In this document: positions 46,187-58,815 of the stretch, in pieces
Layout: every line of letters begins with the position of its first letter
How positions within the stretch are numbered: position 1 is the first letter of the stretch
Assembly: GCA_009760885.1 (NCBI GenBank)
Contig: CM019719.1
Span: forward strand, 38,156,584-38,220,583
DNA from: Achatina immaculata
Taxonomy: Eukaryota > Mollusca > Gastropoda > Stylommatophora > Achatinidae
Direction of reading: 5' to 3'
Length of the DNA: 64,000 nt
Notes under the pieces: model-generated
The model's input: only the letters and a program-made list of their open reading frames with translations
Told to the model about the DNA's origin: nothing
Databases searched by the model: none
Translations under genes and position numbers: made by a program

Positions 46187-49035
46187 GCAGAAAAAAAAAA
46201 AGGATCAAATGAAAATGATCTCATAGCAGTTCACTTGAGAAAGATCTGATTGCTGAATACATTTAATGATCTTGCATTTTTTAAAAAGTATAGGAATCTG
46301 TATAATAATTATTCTGTTATCTCTCACCGAATGTAATCTTCTACACATGTCTAACAGCATTTTAGTGGAAGATCACTATATCCTAGGTTCTCAGCTTTAA
46401 AGGACATGTAGATAAAAAAAAAGGAGGTAAATGTAGAGATAGCTCAACTTTATTTTTTTAATGTGCCAGTTCTGTTTTAGAGTTTTTAAAAATACTGTTT
46501 CACTGATAAATGCTGGACTAGTTTGATTTATGAAGGCTGGTTTGATTTATGAAGCAATATCTTTTCTTAAAAATCTTCTTGCTTGTTTATCTGAGATGAT
46601 TAAGGATAGCACATAGGGTTTGTCAGGTAGGTGGCTTATTTTTATAGGAACATCATAGCAAACAACCCTGAAGAGAGAACATTTGTAAAATAACTAAAGG
46701 TAAGACACTTAATATTTTGAAATATTTTACCAAAATAGGATGACATCATGGACATTAAGGCAAGAGGCAAACCATTGATGTCTTTAGTAGGGAATGGTGA
46801 AAAAATTTTTTTACTGAAAAATAAGAGGCAGAAATAGAAATGTGTTTCTGTACAATTACAGTAATATTAATCACAAAGATCAAAGCGTAAGAAATAAAAT
46901 GATCAGTCAGAAAAAGGTGGCAACAAAAGTTTTGACTTTACAGTAAAAAGTTATGAAAATTTCCACAAGAAATAGATAAGTGGTAATTTTATTCTGAATT
47001 CCTGGGAGAGTTTCAGGAGAAATAGTGATAATTTTATTCAGCATTTCTAATGCCATGTTGCATGGAGCCTTTCATTTTCATGACAGACTGATGGTACAGT
47101 AAAATACTAGTAATAATGAACACTTTTCTTTCAGGATTGCATTCTACTTTTCATGAATAATTATTTTATAGTGTTTTTTTTTAACATTAAGTTTAAATGT
47201 TAAAAATAAATATCACAAGTTGTGATCTATATATTTCTATGTATTATAAAATTATTTAGCATGTACATGCATCACTTCTCTATGGGTTCTTTTAGCTTTA
47301 TTGCCACATTTAGGAGACATTATGACTTTTATAAACACAAATATAAAAGTATTAAAATCTCAAATATGAGAATGTTATGACTACAAGAGATCTATTCCAG
47401 GCAACTTCTGAAAATGGTCTGGTGGTGCCAAGTCTAGTTTGATATGAAATGTCTAGTTTGTCAGAGTAGAATCATAGTGAAAGGTGGATGAAATCAATCG
47501 GACGAGCAGACCTCACAATTGAATTCGTGGGTTCCGATTATAATTGAAAGCTGTCAGAAAGTAGGGGATGCCCATCTTGGTCAGTACCTATTTTTGTTTT
47601 TATTTACATTATTTATTCTGATTAGAGCATGTGATGTGTCAGAAGTAGTATCCCACAATGCATAGCTACATTTACTAAAAGAAAAGGTAGGAAGGAGAGT
47701 GTCCTAAGAAGCATCGTAAGAAGCATGGAAAAGTTATCAGTAACAAAATTTGCAGCAGTTAACCCTGTGTAAAGTAAGGTCACATTATTTTCTAGAAATT
47801 CTTTCATAGGTCAATTAAAACTCTCTCATTGTTGCAAGATTGCACAATTTTGGCAGTACATAATTGAAATGTTCAAATTTGTGAATGTGATCTTGATGCT
47901 AAGACTTGATTGTGATTTTTTTCCAATTACATAATAATTGCCAAGATTTTCTTACTAAATTCATTGTTGTTTTCAAACATTTTCTTTTTACAGTGGCCAG
48001 GTTTTTCCATTAATATATAAATTGATTTTAATTTGACTTTGCAAAAGTTTTTTTTTTGTTTATACATAGCCATATCTTGTAGAAAATGAATAAAGGGTTG
48101 AAATGCTTCTTATTGTTTGCTGTTCTGTGGTATGTGTTATCTCTTGCAGCATCATAGCCTTTGCTGTTGAATATAGAGATGGTAACAAAGGTGTTTACAC
48201 TGCTTCTTGCCAAAAGTTGTATGGACAGGATAATCATCTCCTTTAACTGAAGAAGTACATGGAAACCTCTTATGACAGTTGTTTCTTGTTGCCAGCTGTG
48301 TTTACTGTTTATTCACTCAAAACCAGACTTGACAATCCTGAGATGTAAATATGGCATTGTGAATGAGGGAATATTTATATATGATAAAAACAACCCGCAT
48401 TTACTGCAGACAGTCTCCAGACTTTTGTCTTTGTACTTCAAGAGTGCTGAGATCATCAGACAAAATAAATGGACAACCATATTTTCACAGATATAATGTC
48501 TATACGTGTGTAAAACATGCCCATGTGCAGAATCCAATTTTTAAACAAAAATATGAATGGATATAATGCACACATGTGCAACAATAATATTGGCATCTTA
48601 CCAGAAGATGCAGGTATGTACAAGTGTGTATATTTGTGTTATAGAAATCAGAACATCATTATTGATAGATTTCATCTTGCACTTTGCAATAATTCTTTGA
48701 CCATCCTATAAATTAATATATTGGTTATAGACCATAGTGGATGTAAAAAATAAAAGGTTAGGCTTTTAAATGAACTCCATATATCCCAAATTACTTTTGA
48801 CAGAGAATAATAAACATTATATCCACTCCAGATTTCATCCAATTTGAACAGAAAATAAGAGAGGTGTATGTGGTGTGGTCAAAAAAAAGTATCTGGACTG
48901 AGTGCCTAAGTCCAGAACCGAATGACACAACTGGAAGGGAATAGGCACAGGTTGTCCTTGGCACATACTGCACGTGTGGCACGAGTCATGTCACCCCAGC
49001 TTGGCTGCTTTGTTTACAGTAGTACTTTATTCTTA
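46187..49035. other. Long AT-rich stretch, no gene recognised
   Basis: Only short, motif-free open frames on both strands. 48870-49000 (GGTCAAAAAAAAGTATCTGG...) resembles a DNA-transposon end in style, but nothing decisive was seen. Confidence 0.35.
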
Positions 49036-49240
49036 CGTATCTGAATATATCTATACAATAAGAACTTAATACTGAAGAAGTTGGCTAGTAAAGAGGATTA
49101 AACAGAGAAAACTTAAATATTTTGGACACATTAAATGTCATGAGAATTTAGAGAAGACTGTCTTGGAAGGGTACATAATGGGAATAAGAGAGGAAGATGC
49201 AAAGATGGCTACAAGACATCACTGATAATCTGCATATGGA
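49036..49240 (+). mobile_element. LINE family D 3' fragment, degenerate
   Basis: ATATATCTATACAATAAGAA, AACTTAAATATTTTGGACAC, GAGAATTTAGAGAAGACTGT and a GATGGCTACAAGACATCACT block correspond to 18330-18530. Stops and deletions. Confidence 0.8.
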
Positions 49241-49675
49241 TGCATCGGGTTTTCCAGGGGTGGAAAGCAAAACTATTGGTCATTGTGAAGCTACAGTTGG
49301 AGCAATCATCTGATTTTAGGGTAAAAATTTGTTGACATTTGTGAAGTGCACTATTTTTGTGAAAATTATGTTTCACACAAAATAACTGCTATATATATAT
49401 ATGATACATTCATTAAAATTCATGCTGGCTCTGTTAAAAAGAGGCTTGAAATTCCAGCAGCTTGCACAGATCTGTCAATTTACCTTTTTTTTTTTTTTAA
49501 AAACTAAGCCATTCAGGTGATAAAAAGAAATGAAATTGGTTGTTCCAGCTATTATGTAGGAAAGGCAGACAATGGATTGAACAGATCAATGTAAAAGATG
49601 AACAAAAGATTTCATTGACAATTGTGAATCACCATCCTACATACATTCATATAAAATATGAATGGCTTGTTATTA

Positions 49676-49812
49676 CATCCTTCCTGTGCCGTAACACGTC
49701 ACACAGAGTTTGCATTGTTATTCGCCATGTTTTTTTCGTTTTTGGAGTTTTTCAACCTCATCAAGGGATCTTATGCCCATTAATATAACTTCTCTCAACA
49801 ATGCTCTATTTT
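49676..49812 (-). mobile_element. LINE family B 3' scrap, strongly diverged
   Basis: TTACATCCTTCCTGTGCCGT, ACGTCACACAGAG, TTTTTCAACCTCATCAAGG and ATAACTTCTCTCAACAATG parallel 15425-15560. Old copy. Confidence 0.7.
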
Positions 49813-50088
49813 GAAGTCAACCAATGGCTAAATACAACCAACAAAAAAAATAATGATCAGTCAGCATAGGAGAAGTGTTACCGGTCACTGTACACTGATG
49901 GAGATATGAACATCTCCAGATTGCAAAGACAATACTCATTTATAATTCCAAGATTCTGATCAACTAAAATAATAAACAGGTTCACTTGACTTACAACAGT
50001 GCCCAGAATTCTTGATATGACAGAACCCTAAGCAAGAAGAATCTTAAAACGCACTGAATTAACATTACTCATAGATGACCATGGTCTT

Positions 50089-50262
50089 ATATCCTTCCTA
50101 TGCCGTTAAACGTCACATAGGCCCGCAAGGTAGTTCGCCAATTTATCCTGTTTGCGGCAAGCTTTTCAATATCATCGAGGTATTTTATGCCTATTAATTT
50201 GGTCTCTCTTAACAATGTCCTCTTTAGAGTTTCACGTGGTCTACCGCTTTTATAATATTTAT
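50089..50262 (-). mobile_element. LINE family B 3' fragment
   Basis: Encodes (minus) RPRETLKRTLLRETKLIGIK and NRINWRTTLRAYVTF. The 3' end CTTATATCCTTCCTATGCCG is at 50089. Truncated at about 50255. Confidence 0.85.
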
Positions 50263-50344
50263 TATATTTATTATAATTATTACACATTAAATATTAAAGT
50301 ATCTGCCTCTTTTCAGACCATGGTCTGTTTCACTAAAAAAAAAA

Positions 50345-51925
50345 AAAAACAGTAAATTTAAAATCTTGAAAACCTTGAAACTGACTTACCAGCCCCACAA
50401 CTAAATGTCAACCTAGATGAAATTAAATTGCATGAAATTGAAACAGCAGTGAATTTAACGGCTAACAACAAAGCTGCAGGTGAAGATGAAATAACACCCG
50501 AAATGTTAAAAGCTATCAATAGTGACAACATGAGACAACTACAGAGAATGTTTAAACAAGATTTGGAAAGAAGAGAAGGTTCTTTCTAATTGGAAAAAAG
50601 GAATCATTGTTAAAATACCAAAAAAAAGGCAACCTTAGTGACTGTAACAACTGGAGAGGAGTAACCTTAATATCAGTTGTGTCAAAAGTATTTTGCAAGG
50701 TCATTTTGAATAGACTTAAAGATATAGTGGATACTGCAATGAGAGAAGAACAAGCAGGATTTCGAAAAGGGATAAGCTGTCTCAATCAGATCTTTACTCT
50801 CAGAATAATATTTGAACATACTGAAAAGCAGAAACCATTAATACTGAACCTCATAGATTTTAAAAAGGCATTTGATAGCATACACAGAGATTCATTATGG
50901 AGAATTTTAAGTCTATATGGAATACCATCTAAAATTGTCAATATCATTAAAGACTTCTACAATGGATATGTTTGTGCAGTCAAGACAGAAGAAGGGATGA
51001 GTGAATGGTTCCAGATTGAAACAGGTGTGAAACAAGGATGTATACTGTCTCCTTTACGTTTTTGGGATTACAACAGACTTCATAGTGAAAAAATGCTGTA
51101 CAGGTAACAAAGGTATTGACTTGGTACATGGGACCCAACTAGAAGATCTTGATTTTGCTGATGACATAACTCTTATCAGTAATAATGTGAATTCCATGCA
51201 AGAAAAAACAGATAGCCTGTCTTCAATGGCTAGCAAAATAGGACTTGAAATTAACAAGGACAAAACAAAAATAATGAAAATTCCCCTTAATCAAAATGGA
51301 AAAATACACATAGAATGGACAGATATTGAAGAAGTCAATCAATTTGCATACCTTGGCAGCTACATAGACCAGCATGGTGACACTAGAAAGGAAGTTAGGA
51401 TCAGAATTGCAAAGGCAGCATCAATCTTCAAGAATCTTGAGAACATATGGAATTCAAAAGTTATAAGCACAAAAACCAAGTTATGACTATTCAATTCAAA
51501 TGTAATATCCACCCTCATTTATGCATGTGAAAGCTGGAAAACAACTAAAGAAATAGAAAAGAAATTCATAAGGAAAATACTCTGCATCAAGTGGAATGAA
51601 TTCAAGAACAATGCAGAGATAAGACAGATGACTGGACAACAACCAGTCTCATGGGTGATCAGGAAAAGGAGATGGACATATGTTGGTCACTTGATGAGAA
51701 GAAATGATCAGAGAATCTCAAAACAAGCTGTCAGGTGGAACACAACAGGCCAAAGAAAAAGAGGCAGATCGTGTGAAACTCTGAAGAGGACATTGTTAAG
51801 AGAAGTCAAATTAACAGGCATAAAATCCTTTGATGAGGTTGAAAGACTCGCTGAAGACGGGAAAAATTGGCGAACTACTTTGCAAGCCCTATGTGACGTT
51901 TAATGCCACGGGAAGGATATAAGAT
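50345..51925 (+). mobile_element. LINE family B, longest copy (RT region to 3' end)
   Basis: 1.58 kb. RT motifs in shifting frames: LTANNKAAGEDEITPEMLKA near 50460, NWRGVTLISVVSKVFCKVIL, EEQAGFRKGISCLNQIFTLR, LILNLIDFKKAFDSIHRDSL (block A), TGVKQGCILSPLRF (block B), then, after a frameshift near 51090, QLEDLDFADDITLISNNVNS (block C), NQFAYLGSYIDQHGDTRKEV, and the C-terminus IRKRRWTYVGHLMRRNDQRI with LQALCDV. It ends in GGATATAAGATAAAAG. Its 5' part is missing, and two shorter family B pieces in the opposite orientation lie just upstream. Confidence 0.93.
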
Positions 51926-54067
51926 AAAAGAAATTTAAAATGCATGTGATAAGTGAAATTTAACATCACTTTTACCACTATGATTAAAGTAGTGAGATAA
52001 TGAAATAAGTGCACAGAGCTTGGCTGAAAGTAGTAAAGGCAGAATAATAATAAACTGTTTCTTCTAATACTGAATGCTATGCTTCAGAACTTGTGAGAAC
52101 ATTTCTCCTGTTTAGTGTGATTATTTTAATAACTTCATTCCTCATCCAGGAACTCAGAAAATTGCCTTAAAATTTTCTTAAAATCTGCTAAAAGATCATA
52201 AAACATCTATCAACAAGCAACAACACACAAGTCTGGAGTATCTCCCTGCTTTAATAAATCATCGGATAATTTGTAGCTTTTGGCAGAAACAAAACACAGA
52301 CAAATGAGACGGGCAAAAGGGGTGACAATCTTGACAAATGCAGGAATGGTAAAAAAAAAATCATATTATTATCATACATTAATACCTTTATAAAGATGAT
52401 TTTAATGCAGTCATTCACATTTTAAATGTCAGAAACTACATAAATTCACACTCATTTCACAACTACACACTGAATAAATATTTTTAATAAGCTACATACT
52501 GAATAAATATTTTAATAAGTATTTTTTTTTCTTCTTCAGTGTTTTTCTACTATTGTATGTTTGCTCTCTAATCTCTTCATCTATTGCAGCAATGCAGTGA
52601 ATCCAATAAATCTGTTTTGTTTTTTTCCAATATAGCTGAAAGACTTGGCCTGATCCTTTGATTTATGTCCTGAAAGCACTATAGTACAGTAGAAGTGTCT
52701 TTGTTGATTTTCCTTTAATTCTGATCATGAAAAGACCAAGACTGGGCCGATTCAATTGTTAAATTTACTTTTTTGTAAGTTACATCATGAGTTTGGTTTT
52801 AGTTTATCTTGGAATAGCAAAAGTTTATCTCGGAATCTGCTAAATTTGTGAATTAAAAACTAATGATTTCTGAGAATCACAACCATATTGTGATAAACTG
52901 ATCAAACACCCCTCAAATCTAAGCAGCTACATCATATTTGTGGAAAATGTGCATCAAAATCTATGTTTTATAAACATTTTACTTCCATTCCAGTCTCTGT
53001 TAAATACTCTCATCATGCTAAGGACGCTGGCTATGCTACATATCACAGCTGCTTTGTTTGAGCAACCACTGAAGTGCGGGCAGCAGGGGAAATGGGACAC
53101 AGTCAAAAGATAATGCCTTTGGAGACTTGCTCTGAAATATAACGCCTGCAAATATATTGAAAACCTGCAAATATACTGAACTGTGTTATATATAACACAT
53201 GAAAAAAAGTGGCTGATTTAAGTAATTCTGAAGTGCAGTACTAAAATATCACATACACATGTTGATACAGGTTTTTTCACATGCCAGCTTTCCATATTTT
53301 CTAAAATAATGAAGCACTTGCTCAAAGGTTTCACAGCTTTTCTGTACTGAATGAGAAATTTCAACTTCTGTTTATATAATATAAAGCCATAAAATCATGA
53401 CAAGTCTGCCAGAAAGTATCCTGCCTTTAAATGTGTCAATGAACACTATTTACATCAGTTCAATAACCAGTCTAAAATGTATTACTTCTTTCAGTCTATT
53501 TGCATACAGATACACATACACACATTGAATTGACAGTAATCCCTCTCTTTCTCTCTCGCCCATCTCTTTCTTATGCTGTCAGGTATTACATGAATGTTCT
53601 TACTCAATTCTCAGATGTTTCGCAGCTGTCTGTTACCAACAAGCAACCTATCTTAATTAAACACCAAATTTCTTACTTACGTAATATTTCAACATCAAAA
53701 CTGAAATCATCCAAGTACACATGATTACATAACATTTTCCTATCTGTTACTTCTCCATAAACAACTCGCATAAAGATTCTCCCACTGTATGAGGTATACA
53801 GGAAAAAAGCCACAATACATAAACATTAAACATTACTGGGCTGAAAGAAAATGGAATGTATCTGTTTTTTAGAGCACTGCACTTGTGACTGCAATGTTTT
53901 CATTTTAAGGCAAAATCTCCAACAGTAAACAGAGTATGAAACAAATACAGAAGCATAGACATATAAGTGAAACCCCATTGCTTATGATTATGGTTTGCCC
54001 ATTTTACAATTAGTAAAATATGTAACATAAAAAATGAACACAAAGATTACATTGGAAAATAACAGTA
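51926..54067. other. AT-rich non-coding stretch
   Basis: No gene or named repeat. It may lie downstream of, or in, the 3' UTR of the minus-strand gene whose last coding exon is at 61.1 kb; this cannot be decided without transcripts. Confidence 0.35.
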
Positions 54068-54300
54068 TTAAGGGAGCCTTATCATCCCTTAGAGGCACCT
54101 ATGAGATACAGTTTTAGACTTTATATTTTCCTTGATCATACAGTACACTAGAGGGTGAAGTGGTCAGCATTACACCTGACTGCTTCTCTTTTTCCCTGCA
54201 CCAAGAAAAGCCAGGCATCCATTTCTACAGCTTGGTGATAGGGGTGTCTCTGTCCAGACATGAACCACAAAGTCAGCAGTGGTCAAGACATCAGACACAG
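54068..54300 (-). mobile_element. tRNA-derived SINE, diverged copy
   Basis: Minus-strand copy of the SINE that forms the outer shell at 31667-37545: CCCTTAGAGGCACCTATGAG, TTTTCCTTGATCATACAGTA, CACTAGAGGGTGAAGTGGTC and AGCATTACACCTGACTGCTT. It is continuous across the point where the 31.7-kb copy is broken. Confidence 0.75.
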
Positions 54301-54309
54301 TACAGGACC

Positions 54310-55380
54310 AGGAGCGGTGGTCAGATCTGACACAGCACAGGGCTTATGAGTAAGGGAGCACTGTCAAGTCGCACACAGCACAGGACAATGAGTGAGAAGG
54401 GGTGGTCAGATCACATAGAAGGGGTGATGAGATCACTTAGTACAGGACTGTGTTAGAAGGAGTGGTGAGATCACACAGTACAGGACTATGAGTTAGAAGG
54501 GGTGATGAGATCACATAGTACAGGACTATGTGTTAGAAGGGGTGGTGAGATCACATAGTACAGGACTATGTGTTAGAAGGGGTGGTGAGATCACACACAG
54601 CACAGGACCATATGTTAACTCTTTTCGTGCCGCATGAAGAAATACGGACATTCCGTTTGGTGCTGGAGTAAAAACGCGGGTCTTGATATGTATCAGGGGT
54701 AGAGTTAGAAAAGTGAATGAAATACAGTATTTCCATGATAAGAGTACTTATTATGTTTCAAAATAACTAAAAATGTATGAAGATTTCATAAATGCATAGT
54801 TTTTTAGGAAAAAAGAAGTAATGTGATGTTTTTAGACAATAACTGTGTCCAACTTTACCATCGGATAGGTATAGATGTACAGTATGTACCATCTGAAATG
54901 CCTAGAACTACTTGTCGGTCTCGTCTTGCGATCATATGGGCCATTTTCACTAAAATAATGTCTGAAATAACCTTCTAACTATTTTTCCAGTCATCTAATA
55001 TGTCTAGATCTACTTGGGATACATTCAAGAACAGTGGTCTGGTCACAGGGTATGTCCATACCCTTATCTACATCAACAAAAATTGAAATTTCTTGATCAA
55101 CAACTTCGTTTTTCTCGCTCGACATCGCTCGTAACTAAGCACTCTTCCACCATGATGACAGGACATGCACAAATAAAACATGTACAATTAAAAAGTTAAA
55201 CCATTTTTGTAGAAACAAAACAGGTATAAAAAAAATAGTCACACAGCATAGAACACATACCGGAAGTGACCAATTTTAATCATAAAGCACAGGAAGAGTT
55301 AAACGGGGTATACAGATCACACACAGCACAGAACTGAGAATAAGAATGGGTGGTCAGTTCACACATTATACAGGACTCCA
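54310..55380 (+). repeat. ~44-bp minisatellite split by a TTAA MITE
   Basis: Units read GTACAGGACTATGTGTTAGA, AGGGGTGGTGAGATCACA and CAC. Seven or so units lie before the MITE at 54619-55298, and about two diverged units after it (AGATCACACACAGCACAGAA...). The break shows that the array predates the insertion. Confidence 0.85.
54619..55298. mobile_element. TTAA-flanked MITE, copy 3
   Basis: 680 bp, TTAA at 54615-54618 and 55299-55302, inverted ends CTCTTTTCGTGC / GCACAGGAAGAG. It shares GAAGATTTCATAAATGCATA, GTTTTTTAGGAAAAAAGAAG and TTCTCGCTCGACATCGCTCG with copy 1. No transposase. Confidence 0.88.
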
Positions 55381-56433
55381 TTGCAAAAAAAATTTTTTTT
55401 TAACAACTTGTGATCAAAACTGATGGAGACATCATTTATAATACACTGATACAGGATGAATTTAGGTATGTCAAAAATGTATAAAATATACCAATTTCTA
55501 TGTCTAAAACATCAGTAAGGAAACTCAGACTTTTGCTGAAGGACTAGTATGAATACAAAGAGGCGATTCAATTTTAGCACCAAAAACATAACAAATTTTT
55601 TTCTTTAACCTGAGAAAAAAATAATCAGACCTATTGAATCTTGAATCTAGAAATTAGTATCATCGCATTCAGGCACATCAATGCATACATACTCTGCTCT
55701 CTGTTTCAGCATGTTAATCAGACCTAAATGACGATGTATAAATGTAGTGTAGATACAATCAGTAACTTTTTTCTTTTTAATACATGTAAGGGCAGATGGA
55801 GGGCCACTGCAGCCACATTTGTGTGGAAAGGTGACACACGATGATTAGCGAATGAGATCTGAAATTTAGCACACCACATAAAATCTGATTTTAAAAAAAA
55901 AATGTCAATGTTAAAATTATGACATGTGAATTAGCTTTGAACAGTATAAAAAAAAACTGCATCACATATAGTCAATATAAAAGCCTGTAATGTATATTGC
56001 CAGAAGAATATGAAATCAAGCTATTACACTGAAGAATAATCTAACGCTAACCTGATCTGTAGAGACAAGAAATAATAAAGTGGTCCTTTTTCTCAAAGTT
56101 TTACATGTGATTCTCATGCATAAAATTTTAGAATCTGCCAGCTGGCATGCTGTCAGCTAAAAATATAAGACTCCACTTTTTGTTTCCTTGTTCAGAAAAA
56201 ATTTACAAGTTGCCCCAGTTTTCTCATCAATTCATAACATCTAGCAACAAAATCTACCCATTTAAACTTTTGATATTTCAAAACACAAGGAAAGTGAAAA
56301 CTGAACTGCTTAGCAACTAGACAACAAAATCTGAAGACTGATACAGAAATGTCTGCCAATATACATAGGACTTGCAAGAGATACTATTAATGATCTCTAA
56401 CTCTAAAGTACTTAAAGGATGAACATGGATATA
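55381..56433. other. Non-coding, no feature recognised
   Basis: AT-rich sequence; no gene, named repeat or RNA seen. Confidence 0.35.
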
Positions 56434-57381
56434 CACGAGGCGTCAAGTAAGTGTAATGATTTTCCTATGTACAAATATGCAATGTAACACACCACTGGTG
56501 GATACTGACATGTTGACAGATATCCTAGCTACATGTCCAGACAAGTTTCAATCGGATCAGTCAAGTCATTCTTGCACTACTGCAGTTCATGTAAGATTAT
56601 GTTATAATACCTTGTTATGTTTGTGATGGAGTGAAATATCAAACAGTGATATACTATTGAATTTTCTGTGAAATGCAAGAAATCTGCAATCAAGACATTT
56701 GAAAATTTAAATGAAGCTTATGGTGATGTCATTCTGTATAGAATATAGAATTTAGGTGACACAAAGCTTTCAAAGAGGGTTGAGAAAATGTTGAAGACGA
56801 ACCCCATTCCGGAAGTTATGTGAGCTGTGATGGCAAAAGACCACTGAGTGAATATCAAGATGATTTCAGAAGAAAAATGGATAAAAATGCAGTTCTAGAA
56901 TCTAAACAAATATCTTGCACATGCAAACAGGTCCAGCGAGTCTGAAGGGACACTGCAGGTGACTGGTTGCTGCACCATGATAATGCACCTGCTTACACAG
57001 CTTGCTGCACCATGATAATGCACCTGCTTACACAGCAATTCAAGAGTTTTTGGCAAAGAAAAACATTCCTACACTTCCACAACCTCCTTACAGCCAAGAT
57101 CTAGCTCTCTGTGATTTCTACCTCTTTCCCCAAGTAGAAATCTAAGTCGAAAGGTCATCATTTTGGGACAGTGGAAAACATAAAAAAAAACTTTAACTGA
57201 TGAACTAAGCATGCTAATGGAAAACAACTTCCAGTACTGGTATGATCAGTGGAAAAAAAACGTTGGAACTACTATGTAACTTCCCAAGGGGTGTATTTTG
57301 AAGGAGACAACTTGTAATTTCATGTGAGTTATTTATAATATGTGCAAATAAAAAATAAGTACACTTACTTTTGGGACACAG
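56434..57381 (+). mobile_element. Second mariner-type transposon, degenerate
   Basis: About 950 bp between TA dinucleotides. Imperfect inverted ends share AAGTAAGTGTA. The plus strand carries scattered transposase pieces: LHHDNAPAYTA (second catalytic Asp) near 56973, duplicated in tandem (~37 bp) at about 56970-57035, and PPYSQDLALCDFYLFP (third Asp) near 57085. A different lineage from the mariner at 31.9-37.2 kb, judging by its ends. Confidence 0.85.
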
Positions 57382-58336
57382 TAGTATTTTGCTTAACTAT
57401 CAAAACAAGTTTTCAACGAAAACTGAAAATTTATTTTCATTCCATATTCCATATATTGATAAAAAAAAAAACCAACAACCTGTAATATTATATCAGTTAA
57501 TAAGCTATGTTCAAGTGTCATGAAACCAAAGTTTAAAATCAATCATTTATAAACAAAAATCATCTTCTGCAGCTAGCTAATTCTAACTGTTCTATAAACC
57601 CACTCATATGAATAAGAGAATGCATGCACACTTTATTAAAGGCAAGATTTTATATAACAATAAAACATATACAAATCAGTAAAAATTTTCATTCAAAATT
57701 TGTCAAAGTTTGCTAATGTGGCTCGTTTTCACTCTCTCAAATTAAAATATTGGCCACATTTCCAGGGGTTTTTTTCCATGAAATTATGCATGCGAGTGTG
57801 AACACAATTAAAAAAATAAATAAATAAATAAAATCCTGAAAAAAATGTGTAATATAAAAGGCAAATGCTAAATTTTTACAGCCATAAACTACTATTTTCA
57901 AAGAAATAAACAAGTCAGACATGCATAAAAATGTTTTAAGGCACTGAATTTATCCATTTTTCTGCTCTTTTCCTAAACATTTGTGTCTATATGGGTAAAA
58001 CAAATTATGTGTAGTTGTAGTTGTTGTTGTTGTGTGCAGGTGTTCAAATCAACATTAATTAATTAAAGTATGTTTACAAGTTCATCTATGAATCTGAGGT
58101 CGTTTCATGAAATCATAAGCTACTGAACTTACAAATATAAACATACACTCATGAATTAACACCTCTCTGTTGAACTACATTAAAACAATTATGAAGCCAT
58201 AATAAATATAAAATGTTTGGATACGCGCTCTGCTCAAAATTACTCACTATTAACTTTTGAATGATCATAAACATTCAAAGAATGTTTGGGCTGTCAGAAA
58301 CGCAAATGTATTCGGACACCAAAAAAAAAGACCAAA
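57382..58336. other. Non-coding stretch with an AU-rich block on the minus strand
   Basis: At 57808-57833 the plus strand reads (AAAT)n, so a minus-strand transcript would contain five or so overlapping AUUUA pentamers. If the 3' UTR of the minus-strand gene reaches here, this would be an AU-rich instability element. Otherwise nothing recognisable. Confidence 0.3.
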
Positions 58337-58815
58337 AAATCCTGTCCCTAAGACACCAAGGCATATTGTTAATGCCAGTATTTTCCTTGACCTGCTGACA
58401 AGCTAAAGAGTGATGAGGTCAGTATTACACCTGTCTGTCTGTCCTTCCCCAGGACAAGGAAGACTCAGGTACTCATTTTTTTTTTTTAGAGCTGGACTGT
58501 CTGACCTCTCACTCTCTCTCTGAACCTTAAGCGCCCAGGGCACATGGGGCTTCCGCAAGGGTTTTCCATAAATGCCTGTCCTTTGCCTTTTTTTTCGCTC
58601 TTGCCCAGGTGAGCCCTCTATTGCTCAACATCCTTTCTGTTGTTCTTCTCCATGTCTCTTTTGGTCTACCCTTACTTCTGTTCCCCTGTGGTGTCCATCT
58701 TAGTGCTATTTTTGGTAGTGAGTTGTCAGTCATTCGGAGCACATGTCCCAACCATCACAGTATCTTTCCTCAATAATTGATGTCAGTCTGACCTCTAGCT
58801 TAGATTAAACCACCA
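58337..58815 (-). mobile_element. tRNA-derived SINE copy with a family A LINE inside
   Basis: Same SINE family as at 54068 (CCTAAGACACCAAGGCATAT, CCAGTATTTTCCTTGACCTG, GTCAGTATTACACCTGTCTG). The family A fragment 58510-58786 interrupts it, with duplication TCTGACCTCT at 58500-58509 and 58787-58796. Confidence 0.75.
58510..58786 (-). mobile_element. LINE family A, short 3' fragment
   Basis: The minus strand encodes MGHVLRMTDNSLPKIALRWT, GRPKETWRRTTERMLS and GLTWARAKKKAKD, then the (GA)n tail at 58510-58522. 277 bp, delimited by a 10-bp duplication. Confidence 0.94.

Noticed and set aside
48860..49020. A further mariner end (GGTCAAAAAAAAGTATCTGG)
   Set aside because: Suggestive, but no partner end or transposase motif could be found.
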